This document shows, one piece after another, positions 1 to 7,543 of a DNA stretch of 28,813 nt. The stretch is from Puniceicoccales bacterium (GTDB lineage: Bacteria > Verrucomicrobiota > Verrucomicrobiia > Opitutales > Oceanipulchritudinaceae): the NCBI GenBank assembly GCA_030595525.1, contig JAUVDD010000001.1, positions 1-28,813 on the forward strand. Reading direction: 5' to 3'. Every line of letters starts with the position of its first letter. Position 1 is the stretch's first letter. The notes beneath the pieces are model-generated. The model saw nothing but the letters and a program-made list of their open reading frames with translations, made no database searches and was not told the DNA's origin. The position numbers and the translations under genes were made by a program.

Positions 1-1
1 G

Positions 2-1168
2 CCTTACACTTATGGCGGAGCCGGCGTGCACGTGGAATACCTGAGCCGGGAGCTTAGTAGAATCCTTCCTGTGGAGGTGAGGTCCTTCGGGGACCAGAAC
101 ATAAGGAATGAAAATTTGTACGTATTTGGAACGGAGGTAGATACATCAGAATATACCTCTCCGAAAGCGTTGGAAGGCGTGTTTGGATCTGTTCAAAGAT
201 GCTTGAATTTCAACACGCGTAACATCGATGCGGATGTTGTTCACTGTCATACCTGGTACACTCATATGAGCGGGATTATGGCAAAACTGAACTACGGAAT
301 TCCGCTGGTCATCACTGTACATTCTCTCGAACCATTACGCCCATGGAAGCGTGAGCAACTGGGAGGTGGATATGATTTCAGCTGCTGGGTTGAGAAAACT
401 GCGATTGAAATGGCCGATGCGGTAATCGCCGTGTCTGAAGGAACCCGAAATGACATATTAAAGCTGTTCAACGTGGATCCTTCGAAAGTACACATTATAT
501 ACAATGGAATAGATCCAGTGGAGTACACCAAGGTTGATGCGACCCCAGCTCTGCAGAAATATGGGATCAGCCCGGATAAACCTTTTGTCCTCTTTGTTGG
601 TCGAATTACCCGTCAAAAAGGAATTGTTTATCTAGCCAATGCAATTCGCCATATGGATCCTGACTATCAAGTAGTTCTGTGTGCCGGTGCACCCGACACA
701 CCAGAGATTGCTGCTGAAATGAAAGCAGCGGTCGAAGCAGCCAGTAAGGAGCGGGACGGCATTTTCTGGATTGATGAAATGGTTGATAAAAAGACTGTGA
801 TCCAGCTTTACTCGGGAGCAGAGGTTTTTTGTTGTCCCTCAATTTACGAGCCATTCGGTATTATCAACCTGGAAGCAATGGCCTGTGAAACACCGGTAGT
901 TGGATCCAGCGTTGGTGGTATACCTGAAGTCATTGTCCATGACCGAACAGGATATCTTGTGCCGGTTGCACAATATCACGAGTCGCCATTCTCACCACTG
1001 GACCCGGATTCTTTTTCCAAGGATTTGGCTGATCAGGTTAACCGATTGATGGCAAATCCGGATGTTCGAAAAGCTTTTGGGCAGGCAGGTCGTAAACGAG
1101 CAATCAACACTTTCAGTTGGGAAACGATAGCCAAACAGACAGCGGATCTGTACGCTTCCCTTTTGTAA
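2..1168 (+). CDS. glgM: Alpha-maltose-1-phosphate synthase / ADP-glucose-type glycogen synthase, GT4 family (5' end outside window)
   Basis: This is a glycosyltransferase family 4 enzyme of the actinobacterial 'GlgA_Coryne'/GlgM type. That family transfers glucose from ADP-glucose to glucose-1-phosphate to make maltose-1-phosphate, or extends glucan. The frame is open to the window edge and begins with PYTYGGAGVHVEYL, the N-terminal nucleotide-sugar binding loop that normally follows a short start segment. Probably only 10-15 residues are missing, and the GTG at 26 is internal. The Rossmann hinge motif FVGRITRQKGIVYL and the stretch VVLCAGAPDTPE are hallmarks of the GlgM subgroup. The GT4 E-x7-E element is seen in YEPFGIINLEAM. 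The stop at 1166-1168 lies just before glgE, so the two genes form an operon. Placement in GlgM rather than classical GlgA rests on these motifs and on the GlgE neighbour, and has not been tested biochemically. Confidence 0.88.
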   Translation, partial: PYTYGGAGVHVEYLSRELSRILPVEVRSFGDQNIRNENLYVFGTEVDTSEYTSPKALEGVFGSVQRCLNFNTRNIDADVVHCHTWYTHMSGIMAKLNYGIPLVITVHSLEPLRPWKREQLGGGYDFSCWVEKTAIEMADAVIAVSEGTRNDILKLFNVDPSKVHIIYNGIDPVEYTKVDATPALQKYGISPDKPFVLFVGRITRQKGIVYLANAIRHMDPDYQVVLCAGAPDTPEIAAEMKAAVEAASKERDGIFWIDEMVDKKTVIQLYSGAEVFCCPSIYEPFGIINLEAMACETPVVGSSVGGIPEVIVHDRTGYLVPVAQYHESPFSPLDPDSFSKDLADQVNRLMANPDVRKAFGQAGRKRAINTFSWETIAKQTADLYASLL

Positions 1169-1196
1169 TGTGACTGAAATACGGAATTTATTCATA

Positions 1197-3167
1197 ATGA
1201 AATCACTTGAACAATTTAGTGGACCTGCACGGGTCGTGATCGATCATGTTTATCCAGCGGTTGGTGGAGGCCAATTTCCTGTTAAGAGGCCAGAGGGAGA
1301 AACCTTCCATGTGACAGCACATGTGATTGCTGATGGGCATGACCATCTGGATGTCGTCCTGGAACACAGGAAGATTGGTAATAAACGCTGGGAAGCCTCA
1401 CCTATGCGTGATTTGGGTAATGATGAGTTTTCCGGACAATTCATCCCCCCCGAGATAGGTCGATATGAGTATAGAATTACCGGATGGGCGGACTTGTTCC
1501 GAAATTGGCATATTGGGTTTGTCAAAAAGTCTGATAGTGGTGATTCGAAAATCAGTGTGGAAATTGATATAGGAGCTGAGATGGTCATCCAGGCCGTCAA
1601 GCGAGCGAAGGGGGCAGACGCAAAACAGCTGAAGCAGTGGGCTGAGATATTGGGGGATCATTCCAGAGATTTAACGCAAAAAGTATCTCTTGCCCGGAGC
1701 TCGGAGTTCTTCGATTTGGTCAGAAAACACCCGGACAGGTCCCTTCAATCATCATGTGAAAGTCTCCAGTTGATGGTAGAGCGTGAGGCAGCCTATTTTA
1801 GTACCTGGTACGAATACTTTCCCCGTTCATGTGCTAATGACCTGTCGAAACATGGGACTTTCAAAGATGCGACTACACGTTTTGCCGAAGTCAGTAGAAT
1901 GGGTTTCAATGTTGTTTACTTCCCACCGATCCATCCCATTGGCCTGGAGTTCAGGAAGGGAAAAAATAACACGCTCGTAGCAGCAGGAAGCGATGTAGGT
2001 AGCCCATGGGCGATTGGTTCATCAGAAGGCGGTCACAAATCATTGCATTCTGAGCTCGGAACGATGGAGGATTTTAAACAGCTGATCCTGGAAGCGGAAC
2101 TCCACGGCCTGGAAGTGGCGATCGACATCGCGTTCCAATGCACCCCTGACCATCCGTACGTGAAGGAACATCCTACCTGGTTCAAATGGAGACCGGATGG
2201 CTCGGTCCAGTACGCTGAAAATCCGCCTAAAAAATATCAAGATATTCTTCCTTTTGATTTTGAAACTAAGGATTGGAAGGCCTTGTGGAAGGAATTGAAG
2301 AGTGTTTTCGACTTCTGGATTGATATTGGAGTCAAGATATTCCGGGTGGATAATCCTCATACCAAGCCGATGGAGTTTTGGCGCTGGTGTATTATGGAAA
2401 TCAAGAAAGAGCACCCTGAAGTGCTGTTTCTTGCTGAGGCATTTACTCGACCAAAAAGGAAGTATCGCCTCGCGAAGGTAGGATTTACTCAAGGTTATAC
2501 ATATTTTACTTGGAGAAATCATCCTGAGGAATTTCAGGCCTATTTGGAAGAGCTGACCAAAACTGATGTAAAGGAATTCTTCATTCCCAATTTCTGGCCA
2601 AACACTCCTGATATTCTTCATGAAGATTTGCAGAATGGTAATCGTGCGACCTTTATGGGGCGCTATATATTAGCTGCCACCTTGAGTTCAAATCTTGGGA
2701 TCTATGGCCCGGCTTTCGAATTGATGGAAAGTGAACCGTTTCCCGGGAAAGAGGAATATAACCACAACGAGAAATATGAGTTAAAGAACTGGGATTGGAA
2801 TAAGCCCGGTAACCTGAAAAACGAAATTGCCAGGGTAAACCATATTCGAAACACTCATTCATCCCTTCAGCGGACAAATAATGTCCAGTTTGTGGAATGC
2901 GATAACGGAAAGCTTCTCGCTTATCTAAAACAGACGCCGGATCGACGGGATCAGATCCTTGTTGTCGTAAATTTCGACTGGTACAAGCCTCAGGGTGGGG
3001 AACTTTCCCTGCCTCTATCTGAATTGGGGATTGGTCATGACAAGGCATTTACTGTTACGGATCTCTACGATGCATCCAGTCCCTCCTATAACTGGAGGGG
3101 TTCGAGCAATTATATCCATTTGGATCCTAGGAAAGCTCCGGCTCATATTTTCCGGATCAATCTCTAG
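1197..3167 (+). CDS. glgE: Alpha-1,4-glucan:maltose-1-phosphate maltosyltransferase GlgE (GH13_3)
   Basis: GlgE transfers maltosyl units from alpha-maltose-1-phosphate to the non-reducing end of a glucan, releasing phosphate. The N-terminal beta-domain reads RVVIDHVYPAVGGG. The GH13 barrel shows DIAFQCTPDHPYVKEHP, YAENPPKKYQDI, the nucleophile Asp in IFRVDNPHTKP (codon at 2349), the acid/base Glu in FLAEAFTRPK (codon at 2436) and the transition-state Asp in FWPNTPDIL (codon at 2610). A C-terminal beta-domain follows. Length is 656 residues from the ATG at 1197, normal for the family. A GTG at 1170 would add nine residues and sit 1 bp after the glgM stop. Neither start has a clear Shine-Dalgarno site, and the ATG is preferred because the family N-terminus aligns soon after it. 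The gene is co-directional with glgM and is predicted to use its product. Its stop lies 2 bp from the convergent Dabb gene. Confidence 0.95.
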   Translation: MKSLEQFSGPARVVIDHVYPAVGGGQFPVKRPEGETFHVTAHVIADGHDHLDVVLEHRKIGNKRWEASPMRDLGNDEFSGQFIPPEIGRYEYRITGWADLFRNWHIGFVKKSDSGDSKISVEIDIGAEMVIQAVKRAKGADAKQLKQWAEILGDHSRDLTQKVSLARSSEFFDLVRKHPDRSLQSSCESLQLMVEREAAYFSTWYEYFPRSCANDLSKHGTFKDATTRFAEVSRMGFNVVYFPPIHPIGLEFRKGKNNTLVAAGSDVGSPWAIGSSEGGHKSLHSELGTMEDFKQLILEAELHGLEVAIDIAFQCTPDHPYVKEHPTWFKWRPDGSVQYAENPPKKYQDILPFDFETKDWKALWKELKSVFDFWIDIGVKIFRVDNPHTKPMEFWRWCIMEIKKEHPEVLFLAEAFTRPKRKYRLAKVGFTQGYTYFTWRNHPEEFQAYLEELTKTDVKEFFIPNFWPNTPDILHEDLQNGNRATFMGRYILAATLSSNLGIYGPAFELMESEPFPGKEEYNHNEKYELKNWDWNKPGNLKNEIARVNHIRNTHSSLQRTNNVQFVECDNGKLLAYLKQTPDRRDQILVVVNFDWYKPQGGELSLPLSELGIGHDKAFTVTDLYDASSPSYNWRGSSNYIHLDPRKAPAHIFRINL

Positions 3168-3169
3168 AT

Positions 3170-3472
3170 TCAGACTACGTAATCAGTAACGGCTCGTGCA
3201 GAAGTTGTTTTTTGGACAAAGCTGATAACTTTCTGGTGATCAGGATGAACCCTGTATGTTTCCAGATCTTCCATGGAGCGGAATTTTGTCATTAATCCGA
3301 TTTCATAGGAAGCCGGGCTCTTACTGATATCCAATCCAGCTTCAAGTTCATCAATTTCAGGAATCTTGCCGGGCAAATCCTTCAGCATGCCGATTAGTTT
3401 CTGTGCGTTTTCACTTCCGGATGATCCTTCCGATTCAGGAAGCATGTTTAAAAATACTAGGTGGATGATCAT
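3170..3472 (-). CDS. Dabb (stress-responsive alpha/beta barrel) domain protein
   Basis: This is a small 100-residue protein matching the Dabb fold (dimeric alpha-beta barrel, ferredoxin-like). It begins MIIHLVFLNML, has the central KIPEIDELEAGLDIS strand/turn and the YEIGLMTKFRSMEDLETY segment, and ends HPDHQKVISFVQ...VTDYVV, all in the expected order. Members of this family are dimeric, and most have no known reaction, so none is assigned here. It lies 18 bp downstream of transaldolase on the same strand and probably shares its transcript. No Shine-Dalgarno site is visible before the ATG at 3472. Its stop codon is only 2 bp from the convergent glgE stop, so no separate terminator fits between them. 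Confidence 0.85.
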   Translation of the reverse strand: MIIHLVFLNMLPESEGSSGSENAQKLIGMLKDLPGKIPEIDELEAGLDISKSPASYEIGLMTKFRSMEDLETYRVHPDHQKVISFVQKTTSARAVTDYVV

Positions 3473-3490
3473 TTTTGTACAAAGGTAGGC

Positions 3491-4483
3491 TCAATCGATA
3501 ACTTCCCTTTTGATCAGATCGATCAAATTTTCCGTATCAGCAGCAAATACACGGATTCCCTCGGCTAACTTGTCTGTGGCCATTGGATCGGCGTTCATAT
3601 GCCAACGAAAAGTCTTTTCATCGATGTCCATTCGTTGGATTGGTTCCAGCTTGGCGCGGGTTTCTGACAACTGCTGTTCCAATGGTTCATGGGAATTTTG
3701 CAGTTCATTCAGTAGGTTTGGACTGATTGTCAAAAGGTCACAACCTGCCAACGCCCTTATCTGTCCAATATTGCGAAAACTAGCGCCCATGACCTTTGTT
3801 TTGAGGTCATAATGTTTCAAATAGTGGTAGATTTGGGTTAATGATTGAATCCCCGGGTCGTCTTGTGGCGCGTAATCACCTCCTGTCTGTGCTACATACC
3901 AGTCCAGGATACGCCCAACGAAGGGGCTTATCAGAGTACATCCGTTTTCAGCGGCCTGAATGGCCTGGATCAGGGAAAACAGGAGTGTTAGATTACAGTG
4001 AATTCCCTCACGTTCCAGCAAGGAAGCTGCTTGAAGCCCTTCCCATGTGGAGGCGATTTTTATCAAGACCCGATCCCTTTCAATGCCTTGATTGTCGTAT
4101 AACTGAATGATGTGTTTGGCCTTTTCGACTGTCCCTTGAACATCAAATGAGAGCCGAGCATCGACTTCCGTAGACACGCGACCGGGAATAATGTTAAGGA
4201 TTTCTTTCCCAAATAACACCAGCAAATGGTCCAGAACACTGTCCATTAACATATCTCCATGAATACCTTCCTTCTCGGCCAATTCGGCTGCTTTTTCCAA
4301 CAAATGGGAGTAAGCCTCCATTTGGACGGCCTTATAGATGAGAGTTGGATTGGTAGTGGCATCCTGAGGTTCGAAAGCTTGGATGGATCCAAAATCACCC
4401 GTGTCGGCCACAACCGTAGTATAAAGCTTAAGTTGCGACAGTTGGTCGGTGATTTGTTCCTGTAGGGGGCTTACGTGAGTCAT
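3491..4483 (-). CDS. tal: Transaldolase
   Basis: This is a cytosolic pentose-phosphate pathway enzyme that moves a dihydroxyacetone unit between sedoheptulose-7-phosphate and glyceraldehyde-3-phosphate. Visible motifs are TTVVADTGDFGSI and DATTNPTLIYKA near the N-terminus, the Schiff-base lysine in RVLIKIASTWEG (Lys142 from the ATG at 4483) and ISPFVGRILDWY. The predicted 330 residues match the classical TalB-type subfamily. An upstream in-frame GTG at 4516 would add 11 residues. The ATG at 4483 is chosen because family members start shortly before the QLKLYTTVVADTGD block. A GGAGG lies only one base before this ATG, which is too close to be an ideal ribosome site, so the start is uncertain by these few codons. 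The Dabb gene follows 18 bp downstream. Confidence 0.95.
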   Translation of the reverse strand: MTHVSPLQEQITDQLSQLKLYTTVVADTGDFGSIQAFEPQDATTNPTLIYKAVQMEAYSHLLEKAAELAEKEGIHGDMLMDSVLDHLLVLFGKEILNIIPGRVSTEVDARLSFDVQGTVEKAKHIIQLYDNQGIERDRVLIKIASTWEGLQAASLLEREGIHCNLTLLFSLIQAIQAAENGCTLISPFVGRILDWYVAQTGGDYAPQDDPGIQSLTQIYHYLKHYDLKTKVMGASFRNIGQIRALAGCDLLTISPNLLNELQNSHEPLEQQLSETRAKLEPIQRMDIDEKTFRWHMNADPMATDKLAEGIRVFAADTENLIDLIKREVID

Positions 4484-4699
4484 GCCTCCAATTTGGATGA
4501 AATCCAACCTGAACACAACCCTGATCTGCAGATAGATCCCTATATTGATACTTAAAATTAAAATTTATATTATTTTAAAAAATTGTGCTTATAGAGTGAA
4601 TTGGAACACAACCAGCTTCTAGTTCTAAATTGACAATATTTGACCAAGGTATGTGATCATTCTTTGGTTATATTAATAACGATAACTACGAAGAAGAAA
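4484..4699. promoter_or_regulatory. AT-rich divergent intergenic region between tal and the outer-membrane protein gene
   Basis: About 215 bp separate two divergent genes and must hold both promoters. A very AT-rich tract spans roughly 4550-4580. On the plus strand a perfect TTGACA lies at 4630-4635 and a TTGACC at 4640-4645. The best AT-rich -10-like hexamer (TATATT, 4669-4674) is too far from either (33 and 23 bp), so no exact promoter is claimed. I see no tRNA, riboswitch or small ORF with support here. Confidence 0.4.
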
Positions 4700-5392
4700 A
4701 TGAAAATGAAAAAGACAATTGCAATTGTGGTCGCTATTCTTGCGGGTACTGCATTCGCGAGTGCACAGGATCTGTCCATCAGCACTTCGGTTGCCTATGA
4801 ATCCCAATACATCTTCCGCGGTGTACATTTTGCTGACGATTATATAGCTCCGTCAGTGGATATTAGCTATGGTGACATGTATGTGGGTCTCTGGGCAGCT
4901 TTGCCGACAGACAATGAGTATGAAAGTGAAGTTGATTTCTATGCCGGCTATGGCTTCGACATCAACGATTTGGTTAGTGCAGACGTAGGGTTCACTTATT
5001 ACACTTACCCCGATAGTGCCGACGGTGTTTTCGACAGTGACGTAAACACTTTCGAAGTTTATACTGGTCTGAGCTTTGAGGCACCATTAAGCCCATCTGT
5101 TTACGTTTTCTATGACCTTGATCTGGAAGCATTCACAATTGAGTCTTCTGCTGGACACATGTTCGAAGTAAGTGAAAAAACGGCCATGGAATTGGTTGGA
5201 TACTTCGGTTATGTGGATGCCAGTGGCGGATCCAGCTATGTTTACTTCGGTGCTGGGATAGCCTACAGTATTACGCTGTCTGAGAATGCTTCCATGAGTA
5301 TCGGAGCAAATTGGTATGGTGCTGATGAGGAAATTGATGGTGATAAAAAGAATAAGCTTACTGTCGCCAGCAGCTTCAGCTTCGGCTTCTAA
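4700..5392 (+). CDS. Secreted outer-membrane beta-barrel protein, Gcw_chp/TIGR02001-like
   Basis: The protein begins with a clear Sec signal peptide (MKMKKTIAIVVAILAGTAFA, then SAQ), with likely cleavage before QDLS. The mature part is made of alternating amphipathic beta-strands rich in Tyr, Asp and Gly. It opens with VAYESQYIFRGVHFADD, the pattern of the uncharacterised Gcw_chp (TIGR02001) family, and ends with a strand terminating in Phe (SSFSFGF), the usual C-terminal signature for outer-membrane insertion. From the ATG at 4700 it is 230 residues. An upstream start at 4640 would add a non-signal-like leader and is rejected, while the ATG at 4706 is an equally possible start. No transported substrate can be named. 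It is a single gene with its own terminator just downstream. Confidence 0.85.
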   Translation: MKMKKTIAIVVAILAGTAFASAQDLSISTSVAYESQYIFRGVHFADDYIAPSVDISYGDMYVGLWAALPTDNEYESEVDFYAGYGFDINDLVSADVGFTYYTYPDSADGVFDSDVNTFEVYTGLSFEAPLSPSVYVFYDLDLEAFTIESSAGHMFEVSEKTAMELVGYFGYVDASGGSSYVYFGAGIAYSITLSENASMSIGANWYGADEEIDGDKKNKLTVASSFSFGF

Positions 5393-5418
5393 TTGGACAA
5401 TAATCTTGAAATCCAACG

Positions 5419-5450
5419 ACGCGCGCCTGTTTGGCAGGCGCGCGTTTTTT
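5419..5450 (+). terminator. Rho-independent terminator after the beta-barrel gene
   Basis: A perfect 11-bp GC-rich stem (ACGCGCGCCTG / CAGGCGCGCGT) with a five-base loop TTTGG is followed directly by a run of T. It starts 26 bp after the stop codon of the outer-membrane protein gene, and isolates it from rplM downstream. Confidence 0.92.
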
Positions 5451-5480
5451 ATTTCCATCCAGAATTTCTACTAAATTGAG

Positions 5481-5508
5481 TTGACAGGGTAGGGGCTAAA
5501 TCTACGGT
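5481..5508 (+). promoter_or_regulatory. Candidate sigma70-type promoter for rplM-rpsI
   Basis: A perfect TTGACA (5481-5486) is followed after 16 bp by TACGGT (5503-5508), which matches a -10 box in only three of six positions. It lies between the upstream terminator and the rplM start, where a promoter is required. The -35 box is convincing and the -10 box is weak. Confidence 0.35.
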
Positions 5509-5526
5509 CCTTCCTTTTTTCTGACG

Positions 5527-5955
5527 ATGAAAAGCTATCTGGCAAAACAAGGGGAAATCGAACCCAAGTGGTATGTGATCGACGCTGAAGGGCAGGTCCT
5601 GGGACGCTTGGCTGTTAAGATTGCGAATATTTTACGTGGCCGGCTTCGTCCGACCTACACACCGCACATCGATACGGGTGACTGCGTGGTTGTTTTAAAC
5701 GCCAACAAAGTAGTCGTGACCGGCCGCAAGGAAGAACAGAAGAAGTACATGTTCTACAGTGGTTATTTCGGTAACGAGAAGTATGTGGGCCTCAAGGACT
5801 TCCGTAAAAAGCGGCCCGAGTTCATTATCGAGCACGCTGTTAAGGGAATGCTTCCACGCAACCGCTTGGGCAGCGCTCAATTGAAGAAGCTCAAGATCTA
5901 TGCTGGTTCTGAGCATCCGCATGAAGCACAGAATCCTGTTCCGTATACTGCCTAA
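5527..5955 (+). CDS. rplM: 50S ribosomal protein L13
   Basis: The 142-residue protein has the full-length uL13 pattern: WYVIDAEGQVLGRLAVKIANILRG near the N-terminus, HIDTGDCVVVLNANKVVVTG, the KYMFYSGYFG segment and AVKGMLPRNRLGSAQLKKLKIYAG. L13 is an early-assembly protein of the large ribosomal subunit. The start ATG at 5527 fits the family N-terminus, although the upstream sequence is pyrimidine-rich and has no Shine-Dalgarno site. rpsI follows 18 bp downstream, the almost universal bacterial L13-S9 pair, and the two share one terminator. Confidence 0.98.
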   Translation: MKSYLAKQGEIEPKWYVIDAEGQVLGRLAVKIANILRGRLRPTYTPHIDTGDCVVVLNANKVVVTGRKEEQKKYMFYSGYFGNEKYVGLKDFRKKRPEFIIEHAVKGMLPRNRLGSAQLKKLKIYAGSEHPHEAQNPVPYTA

Positions 5956-5973
5956 CCCAATTTTTAATCTGAG

Positions 5974-6375
5974 ATGACAGACACACCAACAGTTATTACA
6001 GCAACCGGACGGCGCAAGCGGGCTTCGGCTAGAGTCCGTTTAATTCCCAACGGAACCGGCTCGTTTATCGTGAATGGCAAAAAGATGGAAACATACTGCT
6101 ATTCAGAATCTCTTGCTCGGGCGACCGAGGCACCACTGGTGACAGTTGACTTGAAAGGCAAGTTTGACGTAATCGCCAAGGTGCAAGGTGGCGGACCAAA
6201 CGGACAGGCTACTGCAATTGCCCATGGTTTGGCTCGGGCACTGGAAAAGCACGATAGCGAATTGCGGATCCCTCTTAAGAAGGCCGGGCATTTGAAACGC
6301 GATCCTCGACGACGTGAGCGGAAAAAACCTGGACAGCCAGGCGCACGTAAGCGCTTCCAGTTCAGCAAGCGCTAA
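5974..6375 (+). CDS. rpsI: 30S ribosomal protein S9
   Basis: This is a 133-residue uS9 protein. The N-terminal ATGRRKRASARVRLIPNGTG, the central KVQGGGPNGQATAIAHGLAR and the basic C-terminal tail ending RKRFQFSKR are all present. The last Lys-Arg of that tail reaches the ribosomal P site in known structures. It is co-transcribed with rplM, and a long terminator hairpin begins about 30 bp after its stop. Confidence 0.98.
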   Translation: MTDTPTVITATGRRKRASARVRLIPNGTGSFIVNGKKMETYCYSESLARATEAPLVTVDLKGKFDVIAKVQGGGPNGQATAIAHGLARALEKHDSELRIPLKKAGHLKRDPRRRERKKPGQPGARKRFQFSKR

Positions 6376-6407
6376 GGCGTTCTGTATTCGAGGAACCGAA
6401 TCCTTTC

Positions 6408-6478
6408 AAAAGGGTCCATTCTTACCTCGGCAGTCGCCTGCCGAGGTAAGAATGGGCCCTTTTTTCTTTTTCTTTTTT
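6408..6478 (+). terminator. Long rho-independent terminator after rpsI
   Basis: The inverted repeat has arms of about 26 bp (6408-6433 and 6438-6463), a four-base loop TCGC and a single G-T wobble on the plus strand. It is followed by an almost pure T/C tract to 6480. The stem begins with AAAA pairing into the T run. It closes the L13-S9 operon and lies only about 25 bp before argC. Confidence 0.93.
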
Positions 6479-6503
6479 CTAAACTTTCAATAAACTAATT
6501 ATC

Positions 6504-7529
6504 ATGCAAACAGTCGGTATAGTTGGAGCATCCGGATATTCTGGAGAAGTCTTGCTGGAAATCCTATCAAAGCACCCAGGAGTTGGTAAGCTCGTGGTGG
6601 CTTCCCGTTCATACAAGGGTAAGAGAGTGGATTCAGTGCTTCCCCGACTCACTGGTCTCGTTGGGGATCTTGAATTTGTAGAAGCAGATCCGGAAGCGCT
6701 ATCGTTGGAACCGGTGGACGTCTGGTTTCTGGCTCTTCCCCATGGGATTGCGGCCAAATATGCACTAAATTTGGTGAATGCTGGGAGAATTGTTATCGAT
6801 TTAAGTGCTGATTTCCGGCTGAACTCACCTGAGCTTTACGAGCAATACTATGATCAGCCCCATCCCGCAGCGGAGTGGCTAGAGAAGGTTCCATATGTTT
6901 TGCCGGAATTATCGGGAGAGGATTGGAAAAGATCACAATTGATCGCCTGTCCTGGCTGTTATCCCACGAGCATTCTGATGCCGTTGATTCCCCTGATGCG
7001 GGAAGGAATCATTTCAGTTGAAACAGGGATTGTTATCAATGCGATGAGTGGTGTGTCAGGCGCTGGCAAGAAGGAGAGTTTGTTTTACAGTTATTGTGAG
7101 AGGAGTGAGAGCGCCCTGGCCTATGGACTTGGAACACATCGGCATATATCGGAAATCGAAGAACAACTGGGATTAGCAGCAGGTCATCCTGTTGTCGTTC
7201 AGTTCACTCCACATTTGGTCCCTATGATGAGGGGAATTGCCACAACGATCGTTGTGCCTGAAAAAGTTGATTTGGAATCGGTGTATGGAATTTGGCAGAA
7301 GACCTTCAATGGTAGGTCCGGAGTTGGAATCCTTCCGACTGGAAAAACTCCTGATACAAGGAATGTTACAGGACGAAATCGCGTCGATTTTTCGGCGTTC
7401 ATGGATGATCGGACGGGGAATTTGATTATCACCAGTGCGGAAGACAACTTGGTAAAGGGTGCCAGCGGACAAGCTGTTCAGATTATGAATCTTCGGTTGG
7501 GAATGCCGGAATTCGACGGACTCAGTTAA
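6504..7529 (+). CDS. argC: N-acetyl-gamma-glutamyl-phosphate reductase
   Basis: ArgC performs the NADPH-dependent reduction of N-acetylglutamyl-5-phosphate to the semialdehyde, the third step of arginine synthesis. The N-terminal Rossmann motif VGIVGASGYSGEVLLE, the substrate loop LPHGIAAKYA, the catalytic cysteine in ACPGCYPTS (Cys152) and the MSGVSGAGKK segment are intact. The length is 341 residues, normal for the type I enzyme. It is the first gene of the argCJBDFG operon. No Shine-Dalgarno site precedes the ATG and only about 24 bp separate it from the T tract of the rpsI terminator, which leaves little promoter space. The next gene, argJ, follows after 14 bp. Confidence 0.97.
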   Translation: MQTVGIVGASGYSGEVLLEILSKHPGVGKLVVASRSYKGKRVDSVLPRLTGLVGDLEFVEADPEALSLEPVDVWFLALPHGIAAKYALNLVNAGRIVIDLSADFRLNSPELYEQYYDQPHPAAEWLEKVPYVLPELSGEDWKRSQLIACPGCYPTSILMPLIPLMREGIISVETGIVINAMSGVSGAGKKESLFYSYCERSESALAYGLGTHRHISEIEEQLGLAAGHPVVVQFTPHLVPMMRGIATTIVVPEKVDLESVYGIWQKTFNGRSGVGILPTGKTPDTRNVTGRNRVDFSAFMDDRTGNLIITSAEDNLVKGASGQAVQIMNLRLGMPEFDGLS

Positions 7530-7543
7530 AGGAGTAATGTAAA

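Noticed and set aside
1170..1196. GTG start for glgE directly after glgM
   Set aside because: It would add nine residues with no family match and no Shine-Dalgarno site. It is kept only as an alternative.
2040..2621. 193-codon open frame on the minus strand inside glgE
   Set aside because: It lies wholly antisense to a well-supported GlgE domain and shows no recognisable protein motifs.
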